64,000 bases of DNA, from positions 54,822 through 118,821 of the forward strand of contig KN832898.1 in assembly GCA_000827325.1 (NCBI GenBank), read 5' to 3'. The translations under genes and the position numbers were made by a program. A model generated the notes under the pieces. It saw only the letters and a program-made list of their open reading frames with translations. It did not search any database and was not told where the DNA came from. Positions 22,574-34,773 of this stretch are shown here, in pieces. The DNA is from Oidiodendron maius Zn. Taxonomy: Eukaryota > Ascomycota > Leotiomycetes > Myxotrichaceae. Positions within the stretch are counted from its first letter, which is position 1; each line of letters begins with the position of its first letter.

Positions 22574-23050
22574 TCAAAATACCTCTTCCTGCACCGATAT
22601 TGCGCCCGACATCGTTGCCAGTAGGAAACAGACTTGAAACTTATCCGCGTCCTCCCTCCACACCAAATCTCTCCCCGTGCAGTTTGCAATTTCCCAACCT
22701 CGACTAGATACCGATTCAAGTAGGATCGCTCTACATATAGGCACGTATCGTGGATACAGAAGACGGATAGGTACAATTGCTTCAAGCTCGATATAGCCCG
22801 ACCATCCAGAGCGTCGAGGACAAAGAATGGGGCTTGGTCTAGTTGGACTCGCAACGAGACTCTGAGTGCTCGAACTGTAATACTGGATATTTAGAGCTTG
22901 ATCAATTATCAAAGTAGCCACGTCTATGCCCTTCCCTTGTGTGGGATATATGAACGGCGAACTCAGACCGGAGATTTCGTGCATTGTCGCAACATGCTCT
23001 GCCCGACCCGGTCGCAGATAACAGAATAGTGTCTTCTCGACTTCCTGCAC
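22574..23050 (-). CDS. Hypothetical open frame (158 codons)
   Basis: A minus-strand open frame starting MQEVEKTLFCYLRPGRAEHV. Its middle reads DVATLIIDQALNIQYYSS and IELEAIVPIRLLYPRYVPIC, which look protein-like. No domain, partner exon or intron was found, and the C-terminal part contains many Cys and Trp as in chance frames. Kept at low confidence. Confidence 0.25.
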   Translation of the reverse strand: MQEVEKTLFCYLRPGRAEHVATMHEISGLSSPFIYPTQGKGIDVATLIIDQALNIQYYSSSTQSLVASPTRPSPILCPRRSGWSGYIELEAIVPIRLLYPRYVPICRAILLESVSSRGWEIANCTGRDLVWREDADKFQVCFLLATMSGAISVQEEVF

Positions 23051-23449
23051 TAGTAATCTGCTAGGAATTTAAGGTGTCCAGATGCTCTTCTACCAGTTGA
23101 TAACTTATCATTCTCTTGTAAAAGTTACCCTCTAACCTGTTGAGACGACATCTCTCGAATCAAAACGCTTGTTCTAAGAGATTCCCAATCGCCATTAGGA
23201 TTTCGTTGCCATACCTTCTGTACTGCAGATCTCTTCCAATGAAAAAGAGCCACGTATCTGGACATTGTTTTGAGAGCGAGATTTTCAGATGATAAAGCAG
23301 AACAATCGGTGGTAGCTTTGGAAGGGACTTTCTTGGCTTGAGTCCTACAGCTTACACTCCTTAGAGATCAAACGCGAGTTGAGAAATTTTCTCTATTATT
23401 ACAAATATTAATCAGAGACAGATGTTTCTCAAACCTCTGACGACTTGAT

Positions 23450-23779
23450 GTGACTGCCCACCTCCCCAAGGTCACTGAATCTCTCTGTGGTCTTCAGAAG
23501 GTACTACTAACCAAGAACCAACAAGTACACCATGCTAACTTGCAATATAATGTCCACTTCAGCATCGAACATTACGACAAGCTCATCACCTTCCCGCTCT
23601 CCCTTGACATCAACCAGCCAGGGGGCAACGATAAGATGTTACTTGACGAATGTCAAGAGAAGTTCTCCATTATCCACACAACGACGACAGCCATACAGGG
23701 GATGAATAAATACATGTCCGCCACAAACGAAGCTATGCGTAAAATACTTGGGTTGGATTCGGCGGGAGAGTTGAAATAG
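23450..23779 (+). CDS. Hypothetical protein (109 aa)
   Basis: Open frame MTAHLPKVTESLCGLQKVLL ... AIQGMNKYMSATNEAMRKIL, mostly predicted helical, with heptad-like spacing near the C-terminus. No intron or domain recognised. The in-frame start lies next to a possible upstream exon region (CTTCAGAAG to ACCAAGAACC), so it may be part of a longer decayed gene. Confidence 0.3.
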   Translation: MTAHLPKVTESLCGLQKVLLTKNQQVHHANLQYNVHFSIEHYDKLITFPLSLDINQPGGNDKMLLDECQEKFSIIHTTTTAIQGMNKYMSATNEAMRKILGLDSAGELK

Positions 23780-24923
23780 CTAGAAAGGGATGTTCCTCGC
23801 AGTCAGACGGTAACTCCCGCGCCGTCAAGGAGGAGCAGTCTTTCTGTCCTCTAGCGAGTATTAATTGAAAATGCTGAGCTATTTGTTTCCGGTGAGGCAA
23901 GGTATTTCTGAGGTCGCTTTGGTGGAGGCATTAGGATACGTTCACTTATGGACTTTATACATGTCTCAAATTCTGAACGAGGAGAACATTCCGGACACAG
24001 CTCATTAAACCTAGAGCAATCATAAGTAAGGATTCAAGTGGATACAGATATAGCAACCTCTTGTCAAATTGTACAATGCAAATCCCGGGGCATTTGTGTG
24101 TCGTCGCATAACTTTCACACCAACTCAGGACGTTTATTCGGTTAAAACCACAACAAAAAAATATCATTTTGGAGCAGTCACACATAGCTCTATAAGAATT
24201 ATATCTGGTCTGGGCTTGGGCGCTAATGTATGTCGTGGTTGCCTTTTTTAATTATAGGATGGTTCGCATGGTTGCGCACAGCAGGGCGAAGATGTCTCCT
24301 TATGGGTGATAAGGAAGCTGGCCGCCTAGCATCGTAAGTATGCATACTAGTATCTCCCAGGGCATAGGCAGTTGGTCGATTCTCCCACACACATTAGCTT
24401 TATGCGGGTCTGGCTCGGTGCATCATGCCCACAGGTCTAGGCCATATTCTGCCGTACATCACTGTACCTCCCACATAGAACACGGAATAAGATGGAACAC
24501 GTACCAATCCGCACTAGAATGTGGTATCACCAATACGCAGCTATAAGTTGGATGGATGGAAACGAATCAATTAGGTGAGCTCTTTCCCGGCTCATATTAC
24601 CTGGTCATCAATAATGATAGGATGGTGCCCCGTGCCTCCTCACATAACCACAGATCGAAACCCATATCTCGCGTATGATAAACCGTAAGAAAAACTCCTG
24701 AGGGACTTGGTGCTGATGGAAGAGGTTTGGTTGGCTGGCCACCGCAGGTGAGAAGGAGTGAATATGTTGCAAACATCGAGACACATTATGTAGATCATAT
24801 GGTAGATCCTAGTTCAGTCGGTACGTGAATCCAAAACTCATGCATGAGATGGCAGGTCTTCTCGACCGTCTGCTCAGGTTGTCATGCCTCCTCAACTTCC
24901 CTCGCGGCCCTTCTTAGCTGAGC
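23780..24923. other. Intergenic stretch
   Basis: Short open frames only (23955-24185 minus; 24069-24251 and 24340-24546 plus), with no motif. Nothing else seen. Confidence 0.35.
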
Positions 24924-25714
24924 ATGGACTATAATAGTCACCCTGACAACTGGGTTGAACCGCAATTTCAGCCGACTGCAGCTAGCGGTCAGCACCAACA
25001 GTACCCCAGTTCGCGATATACTTGGGGAGATCCCCTGACATATTCGGCTTCCCAACAACTTCAACAATACAAACGACAAGACCCGCGAAAGCAGGAAAGC
25101 CTCAGCGCGTATAGCCTGGATTTGGTTTACAACGCCTCAACTCAAACATCCCAAAATGGTATCCACGAATCGCCTTTACCAGGTGCCCAGCCAATAGAGG
25201 TGTCGCCTCATCCCTTATCGCAAGCATTGGGGGAGGGTGGTCTTCAATGTCTGGCGGAGTACGAACTCACAATATGCCATGTCTTCCAAAAAATCATTAC
25301 TGGCCGCTTGGAAGATGCAAGTGAGCAGCTCTTAAACGCGACAGAGTGGCTCTTAGGGAACGTTGAGGATCTTGGTGAGTTCAAGTCTTTAGTTAGATCA
25401 AATTCGCTTACAACATCTTTGGTGAAGGATTCCACATAGACGATGTTGCTCTTCATGGCAATCGAATGAAAATCTGGATGAATTTAAATACCGCGTGGCT
25501 TAGTATTTTCCAGAAACAGATAGATATCTTGTGTTCAATGGAGGGCATACCCCACGGACGGAGCCTGGTGAGTCAACAATATATCTACAAAATGGGCGAC
25601 AATTTGACGACGGCGTGCGACCGAGTCAAGAGGCATGGCTTGGTTGACTACGAGTATGGTGTTGAGGAAGGACGGATACTAGAGGGTAACCCAGACGCTT
25701 CCTCACCTACATAG
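24924..25714 (+). CDS. Fungal protein of unknown function (241 aa)
   Basis: Exons 24924-25374 and 25440-25714 with a 65-nt GTGAGT...CATAG intron (phase 1). The N-terminus is a Gln/Ser/Pro-rich disordered region (FQPTAASGQHQQYPSSR, LTYSASQQLQQYKRQDPRK). The second half is a helical domain: YELTICHVFQKIITGRLEDA, then across the intron MKIWMNLNTAWLSIFQKQID, RVKRHGLVDYEYGVEE. I have a general memory of similar uncharacterised proteins in other ascomycetes, with a HGLVDYxxGVxE signature, but no assigned function. The Q-rich leader suggests a nuclear or transcription-related role, as inference only. An alternative 3' intron after RILEG is possible but would be only 29 nt. Confidence 0.7.
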
Positions 25715-27500
25715 ACCGCTAATATCAGTTCGCAGTCATGATGGAATGCCTCGACCTCCAAGAAACAAAGGGCAGGGCCAACCAGGGGGACGGACTTAAT
25801 AGCTCCACCGTTGAAATAGGCGGGTATCAGGAGGGAATTTGGGGACATGATGAGTAGCCAAATGAAGAAGAGAGAAATTGTACGCAGAACGCCAGGATAC
25901 ATGGAACTCTTAGTGACAGAAGGCCGGATTGTTACATCCCTAGTCTTTGTTTTGAGAGTTGTGGTTGCAATGACAATCCACTCCAGTCTGCGATCAAAGT
26001 CATGGATTACTGGTTAAGATAGTGCGCATTAGTCAATTGTAGTTTTACTCCCAAAGTCTTTGAATTGCTGCAAGAGTCCAGAATACGCGTTCGCATCCTG
26101 CCTTGACACAAATATCGATCTCGCCCGTGTCTCCTTACACCTATGGAACAATAGACCTATCTCTTTCAATCTCTACAACAACTTACCATCACGTCTTTGA
26201 GCAAGTCCGCTGTTAGTATGATGTGCTACACCATACCTGTGTACGGCCCCCCACTGGATATCTATGAATTTGCTAACTTCTCGTGGCCCAGGAGCAGAAA
26301 CAGGAGGCAGAAATGATGGCTCCAGAGTCCGCGTTCTTGCCCTTCATATTCGACGACTGTCCAATTGAACAGACACCATAACGATCTCCCTTTGATTACG
26401 ACCACTCGCATCGAAATAAGTGTTCGCGACTTGACCCACCAAATCCTACTTCTCCGCCATCACCAGCCTTCTCTCATGGCTTACTGTCAGCAACACCACA
26501 CCACACTCCTCTGGCCACTCCAATTCACTTATCTCATCTCTGACCTTGTGGTGGAGGCTACGACTTGCCTGCGGTCTATAGCCTGTCTCTTCAGATACTG
26601 GCACCTATGCTCATGGAACCGCAACACGTCGACATCACCTCACGAACAAACGGTACCGAAAGGATACCGTAGTGCCTGTCCCGCCAGCGCTTATAGTGGC
26701 ATGGGAATAGTCTCGTAAAGGGAGTTTCGAAGCATCAATCATACTTGCCATGGAAGGCAGAGAAAATGAAGACTAATTTCAAATCCACGGCAGATTAACC
26801 AATACCCCCAACGTCTATCTTCAATATTACAATAATTCCCCAAGCCGTCAGCCCGCCGATTGATCGATTACAGTGTGTCCATCTATATTTGCATTCAACT
26901 CATCGAGGTGGAGAGGAGATCGTCTGCCGTCTTGCTGGATGGGATTTGGGGAAGGCTATTACGAAGCGTTCATTCATTGCTGCTGTTTAACACCAGACAA
27001 ACCTATGGAGGTCGGGTACAGAGAACGGTCGTTGTAGGACGAGAGGGGCTTTTGCGCTGTCGTAAGAGAATTCGCGTTATGGTACAGCCGTGTTGCTATA
27101 TACGTTGAGCTGGATGAAAGAAAAGAGTGTAACAGTTGCTCCTTAGCTGCCTTGTAAAACAACCTGAGTGTATACTTTCATACGTATGCAATGTTGTTCA
27201 CCTCTGGGAAATTTCGCATCCTCGCTATATGGAACGGCGAAGATACCCCCTTCGTGGGCGATAGGGAAGCCACAAGAGTGCAATCATTCATAGTACCACC
27301 TATACGTTCGCTTTCATCCAAGACTTTTCCTGCCCATCCTGACCATGCCAAATTCTGGCCCACAGCACTATGCCACCTTCAGAAAGATGGGGGTAGGTGA
27401 AGCAAGTCATACGTCGCATTAACCAGTGGGGCCAAGTTGTTTTCCATCAAATTAGTAGCAATTATTATCACAGTACCCACATTTCTCAAATCTAGATCAT
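25715..27500. other. Intergenic stretch with a possible gene remnant
   Basis: No supported gene. About 26270-26700 on the plus strand has Pro/Ser/His-rich open segments in shifting frames ([40 protein letters not shown]) that resemble the disordered part of a transcription factor, but stops interrupt every frame. The frames 26860-27108 and 27191-27400 have no motif. Confidence 0.3.
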
Positions 27501-28934
27501 ATGCTATATCCCGATTTCCGTTGTCCTTGCCTACCTAATCGCGGCTTGGGAAAAGGCATAAGGACCCCAACCCCCTTTACTGTACTACCCGAGCACCATG
27601 GTCCGCCGCCGCAACCATCTAGTCTCTCTCTCATTATGATGCAGCTGTCGCTCTTAGCTTTTGAAAGTGAGGCTAAACGCATGATACGTTCGCCCTCTAT
27701 CAGTGACGACTACACCATACTCATCTTGTTGCAATTCCCATTCCGAGATCCAACGACTCGCGCCACTCTCCTGTCAAAACGATGGTCTCCATACCTAGAC
27801 AGCCTTTTACAATCTCTCCCATTTTACGACCGTGCAGTTGATGGCTCGCCCAATATTGACAAAGCACAGGAAATACTACGACTAATAGATCCAAATCCAC
27901 TGACCTCACCTGTCTGGAATCAACAATGGAGCTCACCAAGCTTGAAGCACAATCTAGCCGCCGAGCGAATTGCGGACAATATGAATGCAGAGATATCTGC
28001 CCAGTTCAAACTCGTACCCTTCACAACGTTGGTGAGGATTGCTTGTGGCTACTCGCAAATTATCCGTCAAGATCTGTTCGATGGAATGTCAAACATTCAT
28101 GCTCAACTTTGCAAATGCTTTGAACAGCACCACTCCTTGAAAAACGTCTTTCAACAGGTTATTATACCGTATATTATGGTTATCTTGGCTAACCGCTCTT
28201 AGGTGTTAGACTTCTTAATTCCTCCGGCATACAGTATCGTTTCTACCAGCCTTTCGCACCCCAATGAACCTCTCCCTCCATTTTATGCACTCGACTTCAT
28301 CATCTTCCCAATTCGAAAAATACTTCTGTCAACAAATATATCACTTATTACGAAACTCATGCAACTCGCGACATTAGAATCCATATATACAAGCGTGGTT
28401 CAAGGGGAGGAATATTGCAGGTGGTGGAGTCTTACACATGCGGATTTGTCCATTGGGATTCAGGATATCGAACCTGGGAAGAAGGAGCGGGATATTATAA
28501 GAGCTAGACACAAATATTCCCCAAGGCCCAAGGTTAATCAGCCCAAGCTTTGGAGCGAAGGACGCTCCGCACATGAATATCAAGAAAATCTTCTAAGCGC
28601 CCCGCCCGTGTTCTGGTCAAGTCATGGTCTACCCCTTCGCCTTGCTAGATTGAGTTCCAGCGTGGCCCAGCAGGCAAATACAAGCTGCAATACACAAATT
28701 TCATCTGCACTATGCCGTTATCACGACTACATGGATATTGGAGCTGCGCCGGCTTCAGAAGTGGGATCCGACACACAGTTTAGGACGCCACCTCCTCAGA
28801 GGTGTTCGCGACCAAGTTATACCTCCACAACATCCGAAACCGCACAGCCCACGAGTCTAGTTAAGAATGGAGGCGATTCACGCTCTGAAGGAAATAGAGA
28901 TGTAATGGCAGTCTGTAATCTATTGAGCTCATGA
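27501..28934 (+). CDS. Fungal protein of unknown function (417-462 aa)
   Basis: Two exons (to 28157; 28203-28934) separated by a 45-nt GTTATT...TTAG intron at 28158-28202 in phase 0; the intron carries an in-frame stop, so splicing is required. The start may be 27501 or, more likely, 27636/27639 (MMQLSLLAFESEAKRM), because the 5' part is Pro-rich and less protein-like. The body is helical (FRDPTTRATLLSKRWSPYLD, MNAEISAQFKLVPFTTLVRI, YALDFIIFPIRKILL). The C-terminus is Ser/Thr/Gln-rich and disordered. No domain recognised; general resemblance to fungal regulatory proteins, but no DNA-binding motif is visible. Confidence 0.6.
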
Positions 28935-30359
28935 AGGCATCGAAGCAAACTGTGTTAAAATCGCTAAGTCACGATCATTAATTGAACAGGGGCCTTGTAA
29001 GTGCAGGTTGCGAAGGGGAAATTTAGCATTTTCCTGTACTTGAACTCTTACTGTTATCCAGTTTGCCTTAGGAAAGACCTCTATGGAGGTTGCATGCATG
29101 ATATGGTATTGTTTGTGTTTTCCACCTTGCCAATGAGTTGCATTTATTGTCTGTCGGACAGCACGACACATGATAACTCCGATTAGATCCCTTTTGTACT
29201 TTACGCAAACGACATGTTAATTAATTATAACTATCCGGCAAAGATTAGCATTAGGTTCTACGGATTTAAGCACGGCCTTTGCTGCTGCATTTGAATGAAC
29301 TACATGATGAATATCGCGCTGGCGGATGACCCCTCTCTCAGCCGTACAGCCTGCTGGTCCTACATATATCTTAGGTCTAGGCCTCATCGCGTATGCACGC
29401 GTCCTATCATTCGCAGCGATTGACGAATAACCACCGAGACTTGGCATAGTGTCGGCCGGTGCTATAACCGTATGCGTTGGTCAAGCGGCACGGCGTTACC
29501 TAGCCATTGAGCTAGATCTGCGTAATATAAGGTCCACAGAGGAGTTCATTGGCGAGTGTTCTCATCGTTATTTCTGCTATCATATCCCTCGAGGCTATCT
29601 ACCGACCAACTCTCGCCGGTGTCCACTATCGACATCGTCAAATACCCATCCTAGCGTAGTTGTCAAAGCGACTTGTGAAGAATAATGGAAGTAGTGTGCT
29701 ACTGATGATGTTTAGACGTATATCGAAGAAACCCCTTCAACTGCTTTGCCTCCTTGACATCGGCCAATCTGTCGTGACAGCAGAGAGCCAAATGCGCGCA
29801 AAAGAAAGGCTCATTGCCCAATTTGAACTCTGGAGGTAATATAGTTCCGTGAATTTTGCGGCTTGGTAGCATTGCTCGTGCGTAAGGACATCTTATGGGG
29901 CTTAGTTCACGGTTGTTCTTTGCGCCATACCTGATCAGGATAACCCCCTTTTACCTAAGCGAGTTGACACGTAGTTAACCCATGTGATTTTGTTGCCTCT
30001 TCCCTCCTAATTTCTGACGAGATATCGCTTATTATCGTATTATTCCGAAGTCCTACCATTTCAGTAACCTGCTTATCTGGGTCGCGGCGAAAACTGATGA
30101 GATGGCGCAATGAGGCTGCGAGGCTCTGTACAAAGGTCGCCACATCGCCAATCAGCTACACCATGGTTCTTATAGAATACACCCCCTGCATTGATACTTG
30201 TCCGAAAGTCTACTAGATAGGTCGCGAGTACTTCCCCACTTTCTGCACATCTGGTGTGCCACCATGGTCGACGTATGTTAAGCCGCCTCTTTGAGTTGCA
30301 ACGCAACCTGTCTTCTAAATTCGTGTGCTACGCCTCTCTGAGTACCACACAGTGCTATA
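28935..30359. other. Intergenic stretch
   Basis: Only short, unsupported frames on both strands. I looked for a tRNA around 29460-29540, where short repeated arms occur, and found no cloverleaf. Nothing else seen. Confidence 0.35.
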
Positions 30360-32117
30360 ATGGGTGACTCTCACGCGAATACGCCAGACTAGCCAGCACC
30401 AGAGCCTCTTTTCTTCTGCATATTCAAATTTGCAGGCTGCAAAGAAACGTTCCAACAGAAGGACCTATGGGAGGAATACATCTCAATTCTCTCACCGATA
30501 TATGGGCACCATTACCGGATCTGTGAGGAGGGCAGTTGTGCTGTGGCTCAAGATAAGGAGTACTTTGTTTGCGAAGAAGACCTCCAGAAACACCTCTCGA
30601 TCCACAAGGTCGAAATATTGCAAAGCCGCCATAAAGTAATCTATCCTGGACCTATTGGGGATCTAGAATGTTCAATTTCGGACTGCAAAAGAACCATCAA
30701 AGCTACAGATCCTTGGGATCAACACGTTAAACATATAGTAGAGCATGTAGGCCAGCCAGCAGACGCAACAATAAACATCTCTGAGTATCGCAGGCTTATG
30801 ATCACCTGGGCACTAAATGAGAACCTCATGAAAGGTATGGATGGTAGGTATATGCCTACAACTCTACATGATATGCAGGATTTATTGCATGGCCCTGGAG
30901 AAACATTCAACACATGCCAATCTGAAGAGAATACATCTGGTGGCAACGACATGTCAATTATCCAGCGCACTGAACCCTCAAGCGCGGAATATCGCCAGAT
31001 GCCAGTCACTACTGGCAAGAGCTCTTCGCCTCATGGAGGCTCGAGTAACGGACCAAACAACCAAAGGGGCCAAGGATTCGACTCTTCGGCGCCACCGTTA
31101 AGAAGGCCTTTTCCGCCGCCGGCCGCTATGGTCGGAGACATTACTGAGTTGGCCCATCTCGAGCCGCCTTTACCCTGCTTATTTGGTTTCGCAGGATGCA
31201 CCGAAACCTTTCAACAGAAAGCCGCATGGGAGAAACACATTGCCATTATCTCAGCAGTACATGGGCACTACTATTGGGTATGCAGGGAAGGTCTTTGCGA
31301 AAATAACGAACAAACAGCATATTTCGATACCGAAGAGTCTTTCACAAAGCATCGTTCTTTACGGCATAAATCCACACTACAATGCCACTATGAGCACATT
31401 TATCGCCCTCATCCTTTGGATCTGGAATGCTCAGCTTGCGGAGAGACTATTGTTGGCACCGACGCGTGGTACCGACGACTTCAGCATGTTGCAGACCATT
31501 TTACGACAACGGCAAATGATGTGAACCACGGACAGTTGTTAACCATTTGGGCATGGAACGAGAATCTTATGAAGTGCGTGGGAGATAATATATACAGAGC
31601 CACCTCCCGGCATGATATCAAAGATTCAATGATCCGGGAGCAGAGATGGCACGCATTAATCTGTCAAATATGTGACCGGCGTTTCGAACATAAATCACTA
31701 CTGGAGTAAGAGAATCCCCGGTGCGCAATGAGTGGAGTTAATACGTATAGGAGACATGAACTGAGCCATGAAAAGCCCTTCGTTTGCGACGTCCCCGGGT
31801 GTCCAAGAACTGAGGGCTTCAATAGGGCACATGATGTAGATCGCCACAAAAGGAGCAAGCACCCATCGGCGGCTAATAACAAGAGGTATCGATGTTATAT
31901 CCAAGGGTGTAAGTCTGGGCACAAATCCTGGACTCGGCCCGATAATTTTAGGAGCCACGTTAAAACTGTGCATAAAGAGTTCTCAAAAGGCGAACTTAGC
32001 AAGATAGTACAACGGTGGGTTAAATTAAACTGCACCGGATTTGCTTTTGAATCTAATAATCAACAACAGAGCGGAATATGTGGAATCCGAGGCCCACCAT
32101 GCCCTGTTGCCATGTGA
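30360..32117 (+). CDS. C2H2-type zinc-finger protein with internal duplication; in-frame TAG near the start
   Basis: The continuous coding frame begins at CCAGCACCAGAGCCT (30393) and runs to 31705; a 45-nt intron (31706-31750, GTAAGA...TATAG) joins it to 31751-32117. The frame holds two homologous units of about 160 residues: one starts FKFAGCKETFQQKDLWEEY, the other FGFAGCTETFQQKAAWEKH. Each continues GHxYxxCxEGxC, then a CxxC/H-type pair, and an NENLMK-containing helix. The C-terminus has classic C2H2 fingers: CQICDRRFEHKSLLERHELS (through the intron), CDVPGCPRTEGFNRAHDVDR and CYIQGCKSGHKSWTRPDNFR. Upstream, ATG at 30360 opens MGDSHANTPD and then meets TAG (30390-30392) in the same frame. 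Either that is a nonsense mutation, or the true first exon lies farther upstream and splices at CTAG. Likely nuclear DNA-binding factor. Confidence 0.6.
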
Positions 32118-32159
32118 GTTAGGCCTATCCAATAAATGGCTTAAATACCAACTACAAAG

Positions 32160-32566
32160 TTTCTCGAGTGAAAGAGATCATTGCTCTCGACAGTGATCTA
32201 AATATGTGCTCAGATAATGCAGTCTTTGCCATCACATTAGCAACTGTAAATATACTAACCCGGAAATTAAGTTGTTCTAACAATATATAGGAGTTATTCA
32301 TCCAGTATCTAGCCCAGCAAGGCCAAAGTGTTGTCAAATCAGAACAAAAACCACACCAGAATATCCAATACCGTGACCTTTGTATGATTTCGTTGATTTG
32401 CAAATTCCGTGTGCGAGCTGACCCTGCTTTAGCAAGCGCCGTTGCATACCACGACAATCTGAAGTTCCTAGCGGACGTTATCCCACGCACCGTGCCATTC
32501 AAACAAGTAGATGGAGAGAGCAAGCCGGGCCTTGCCAGACGACCCTTGATTGGAGCACCCTGTTAG
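32160..32566 (+). CDS. Histone-fold protein, CHRAC1/Dpb3-like; 5' end not found
   Basis: Exons 32160-32245, 32291-32381 and 32433-32566, with introns of 45 and 51 nt, read SRVKEIIALDSDLNMCSDNA, VFAITLATELFIQYLAQQGQ, then HQNIQYRDLSSAVAYHDNLK and FLADVIPRTVPFKQ. This is the histone fold of the CBF/NF-Y superfamily. Its layout (RVKxII, ATELFIQxLA, YRDL, FLADVIP) is that of CHRAC1/Dpb3, which pairs with a Dpb4-type partner in DNA polymerase epsilon and chromatin-remodelling complexes. The likely preceding exon would end at CCAT (before GTGAGT at 32113) in a frame reading AEYVESEAHHALLPF. That exon has no ATG and overlaps the end of the zinc-finger gene in another register. The gene may therefore be 5'-truncated, or its first exon is hidden. 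Confidence 0.6.
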
Positions 32567-33026
32567 TTGATGCCACCAATGGGACTCCACATGCTAGGTA
32601 TGGTAGATGATATTGATGATGGAGCAGCAGCAGATCCAAATACTCAGCAGGAGGAGAGCGAGCCAAGACCAGAATGGGTAGTCAGGTTCTAAGGATGTGA
32701 AATGAGTCAGCGAATAGATCATTAGTGTTAGCATCAAGATATCAGTTTGGTGTTTCACGAGCGAATGCTTGAATATCACTTTGCAAGAACATTTATTATA
32801 AGTTTCTCTCGGTAGTGGATTGTCTTTATTCGTATTTGAGTGCCTTAGTGCCAGATCTGTTTCACCGCCTCGTCGACCCAAGCGTTGTTCGATCAGGATG
32901 AAGGTCTTCTGATATATACGGTAGATCTCTGCATTACCTATCAGCCGACAAGATACAATTTATGCTTGCTTGACCCATTCGTATTTTCAACAATAATCTT
33001 CTCTAATATCAGTAGCTGCCCATCCC
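32567..33026. other. Short intergenic stretch
   Basis: Tail-to-tail spacer between the histone-fold gene and the Zn(2)Cys(6) gene; no further gene or motif seen. It should hold both 3' untranslated regions. Confidence 0.4.
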
Positions 33027-34338
33027 TCAACGCCGCTTCAAAATTCTCTGGTCCAAACCGTACAGCTCCGTCAAAGCTATCTTGGATTCCTCATCATGAA
33101 AGGTGTCTTTATTCTGATGAGCACCCCACCCGTTTTCCTTCCTCTCTTCAACAACTTGGGTAGTTAAAAGCCTTCTGAAGTTAGCTTTTCTTCCACCACG
33201 AGCCTCAATCTCCTTCCGCTTATCTGCTAGCCATTCTGCAGAATGCTCTTTCGGCCACACCTCTCTAGGATCTATACAATCCCATAGCTGGCTCTTGAGA
33301 AGCTCACTGGGAGTGGGCTGAGAATGCTCTACAGAATCGGACTGCTTCTTCAACCAAGCGTCTAATACGCTGGGGTCATATGGCTCTGCTCTTTGCTGCC
33401 GCTGTTCTTCATGCAATGTTGGTAGAGGTCTGAACTCTTCCACTGTAAAATCCTCGGCAGCCACCGGAGATGAGGCCGCTGTCAAATTTGATGCATCTGG
33501 GGTGTGGATCGTATCATCGGCCTGAGATTTAGCCTTGTCCACTTGTGTAGTCTCGTTGCCCAGCGTAGTATCCGCCTGTACGGTAATCTGTAGCTTCTGG
33601 GGCCCAAGCTCGAGCCTTCTCCCATTTACCTCAACTTCGAACACTGAACTACCGGGAGACTGCATAGGAGGACAATCAGTATATCCGACGGATTTATTCG
33701 ACACCACTCCCGAGACAGATTCAGATTCAGGCTGCTCACATTGCGTCTCTCCGCACTCCTTTGTTATTCTAGTGTCTACGACTATAAGTTTTCCGGTATT
33801 ATTAATCTCGGCCTTGCCTTCTCTCTCTGGCCCCGGTACGTCGGGTGGCTTGGTCGTGGGTTGGAAGTTCTTGCCCAGTGCGACATGTCGTGCTCTGACT
33901 CTGTTCGTTACAGATCAGCGAGAGATTGGGGGAAAAGGTCTCAATAAACGAAGCAGGTGCAGGGACGCCTTACTTGGTTGATTGGCCCGGTTTGGTGCCG
34001 ATAGACCACACGTCCATGCTGAATGATTGTGACTCGGGCGTATTGAGATATTGAGTACCTCCGACACTTTCTGTTGACGCGTTTGGTGGCGAGTTCCCTC
34101 TCCGCTTTTGTAGAGAAAACGTCATCTCGTTGACTTCGGAATGGTCGTGAGTGTTGCGGGGCGCAGAACAGAGGCGGCCATACTCCCGACAGGGGTCGCA
34201 TTTGGGACCAGGCCATTTGTTTCTAGCAGGGTGGCACTGAAATTATCAGAATTAAGCTCTCTGGAAGGATGGGGGATGCACCTTTATATTCAAGTCTCGG
34301 CACATATCACAGATTTTCCAAGGCATTATCGGGGCCAT
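33027..34338 (-). CDS. Zn(2)Cys(6) fungal transcription factor
   Basis: Three exons (34338-34282, 34236-33974, 33900-33027) with introns of 45 and 73 nt give 397 residues. Across the first intron the N-terminus forms a complete binuclear zinc cluster: ICDMCRDLNIK, then CHPARNKWPGPKCDPCREYG and RLC. The spacing is C-x2-C-x6-C-x11-C-x2-C-x6-C, within the Gal4-type range. It is followed by a basic stretch (SLQKRRGN). The rest is polar and disordered (PESESVSGVV, QVDKAKSQADD), with a C-terminal conserved-looking segment (QLWDCIDPREVWPKEHSAEW, RRLLTTQVVEERKENGW, LTELYGLDQRILKRR). No fungal-specific TF middle domain was seen, so it is a short member. It would bind DNA in the nucleus; the target genes are unknown. 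Splicing inside the zinc cluster is common in this family. Confidence 0.8.
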
Positions 34339-34773
34339 GTTGAGTTGCGATACGTGGACTCTCGACTACACTGGGGTAACAGCAAGCTTGGCAAGAGTGT
34401 ATAACAATATGTTTAGACAAAAATGACCCGAAGGACATATTTGTATGCTTGCGGCGGAAAATTTCTGCCCCTTCATAATTAGTAAGAGGGGACCCCGCGA
34501 AAGGTCCGAAATGTGGGCGTAGCCCCCTGCGTAATCATCCAGACATGCCTTGTGTTACATGACGAAGTATATTGACCAGTCATGCGCCAGCTCCACGGCA
34601 CTTAGCGCCAGAACCTCCTTTCAACCCATGAACTACGCAATCAATACGCTATCTTACAATGAGCTATTAATTAGCACGTCTCAGACGAAAAACGCTCGGG
34701 ACAGACGCCCTTCTGTTCGCAGACATGTCTCTGGCCTAACGAGAACTCCTCGATTCGTTTCGACACCGAGGTC
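34339..34773. other. Intergenic stretch upstream of a divergent gene pair
   Basis: Promoter region between the minus-strand Zn(2)Cys(6) gene and the plus-strand small gene at 34774. The open frame 34550-34915 overlaps the next gene in another register and is taken as chance. Confidence 0.4.

Noticed and set aside
29440-29560. Possible tRNA
   Set aside because: Short complementary arms but no acceptor stem or conserved T-loop.
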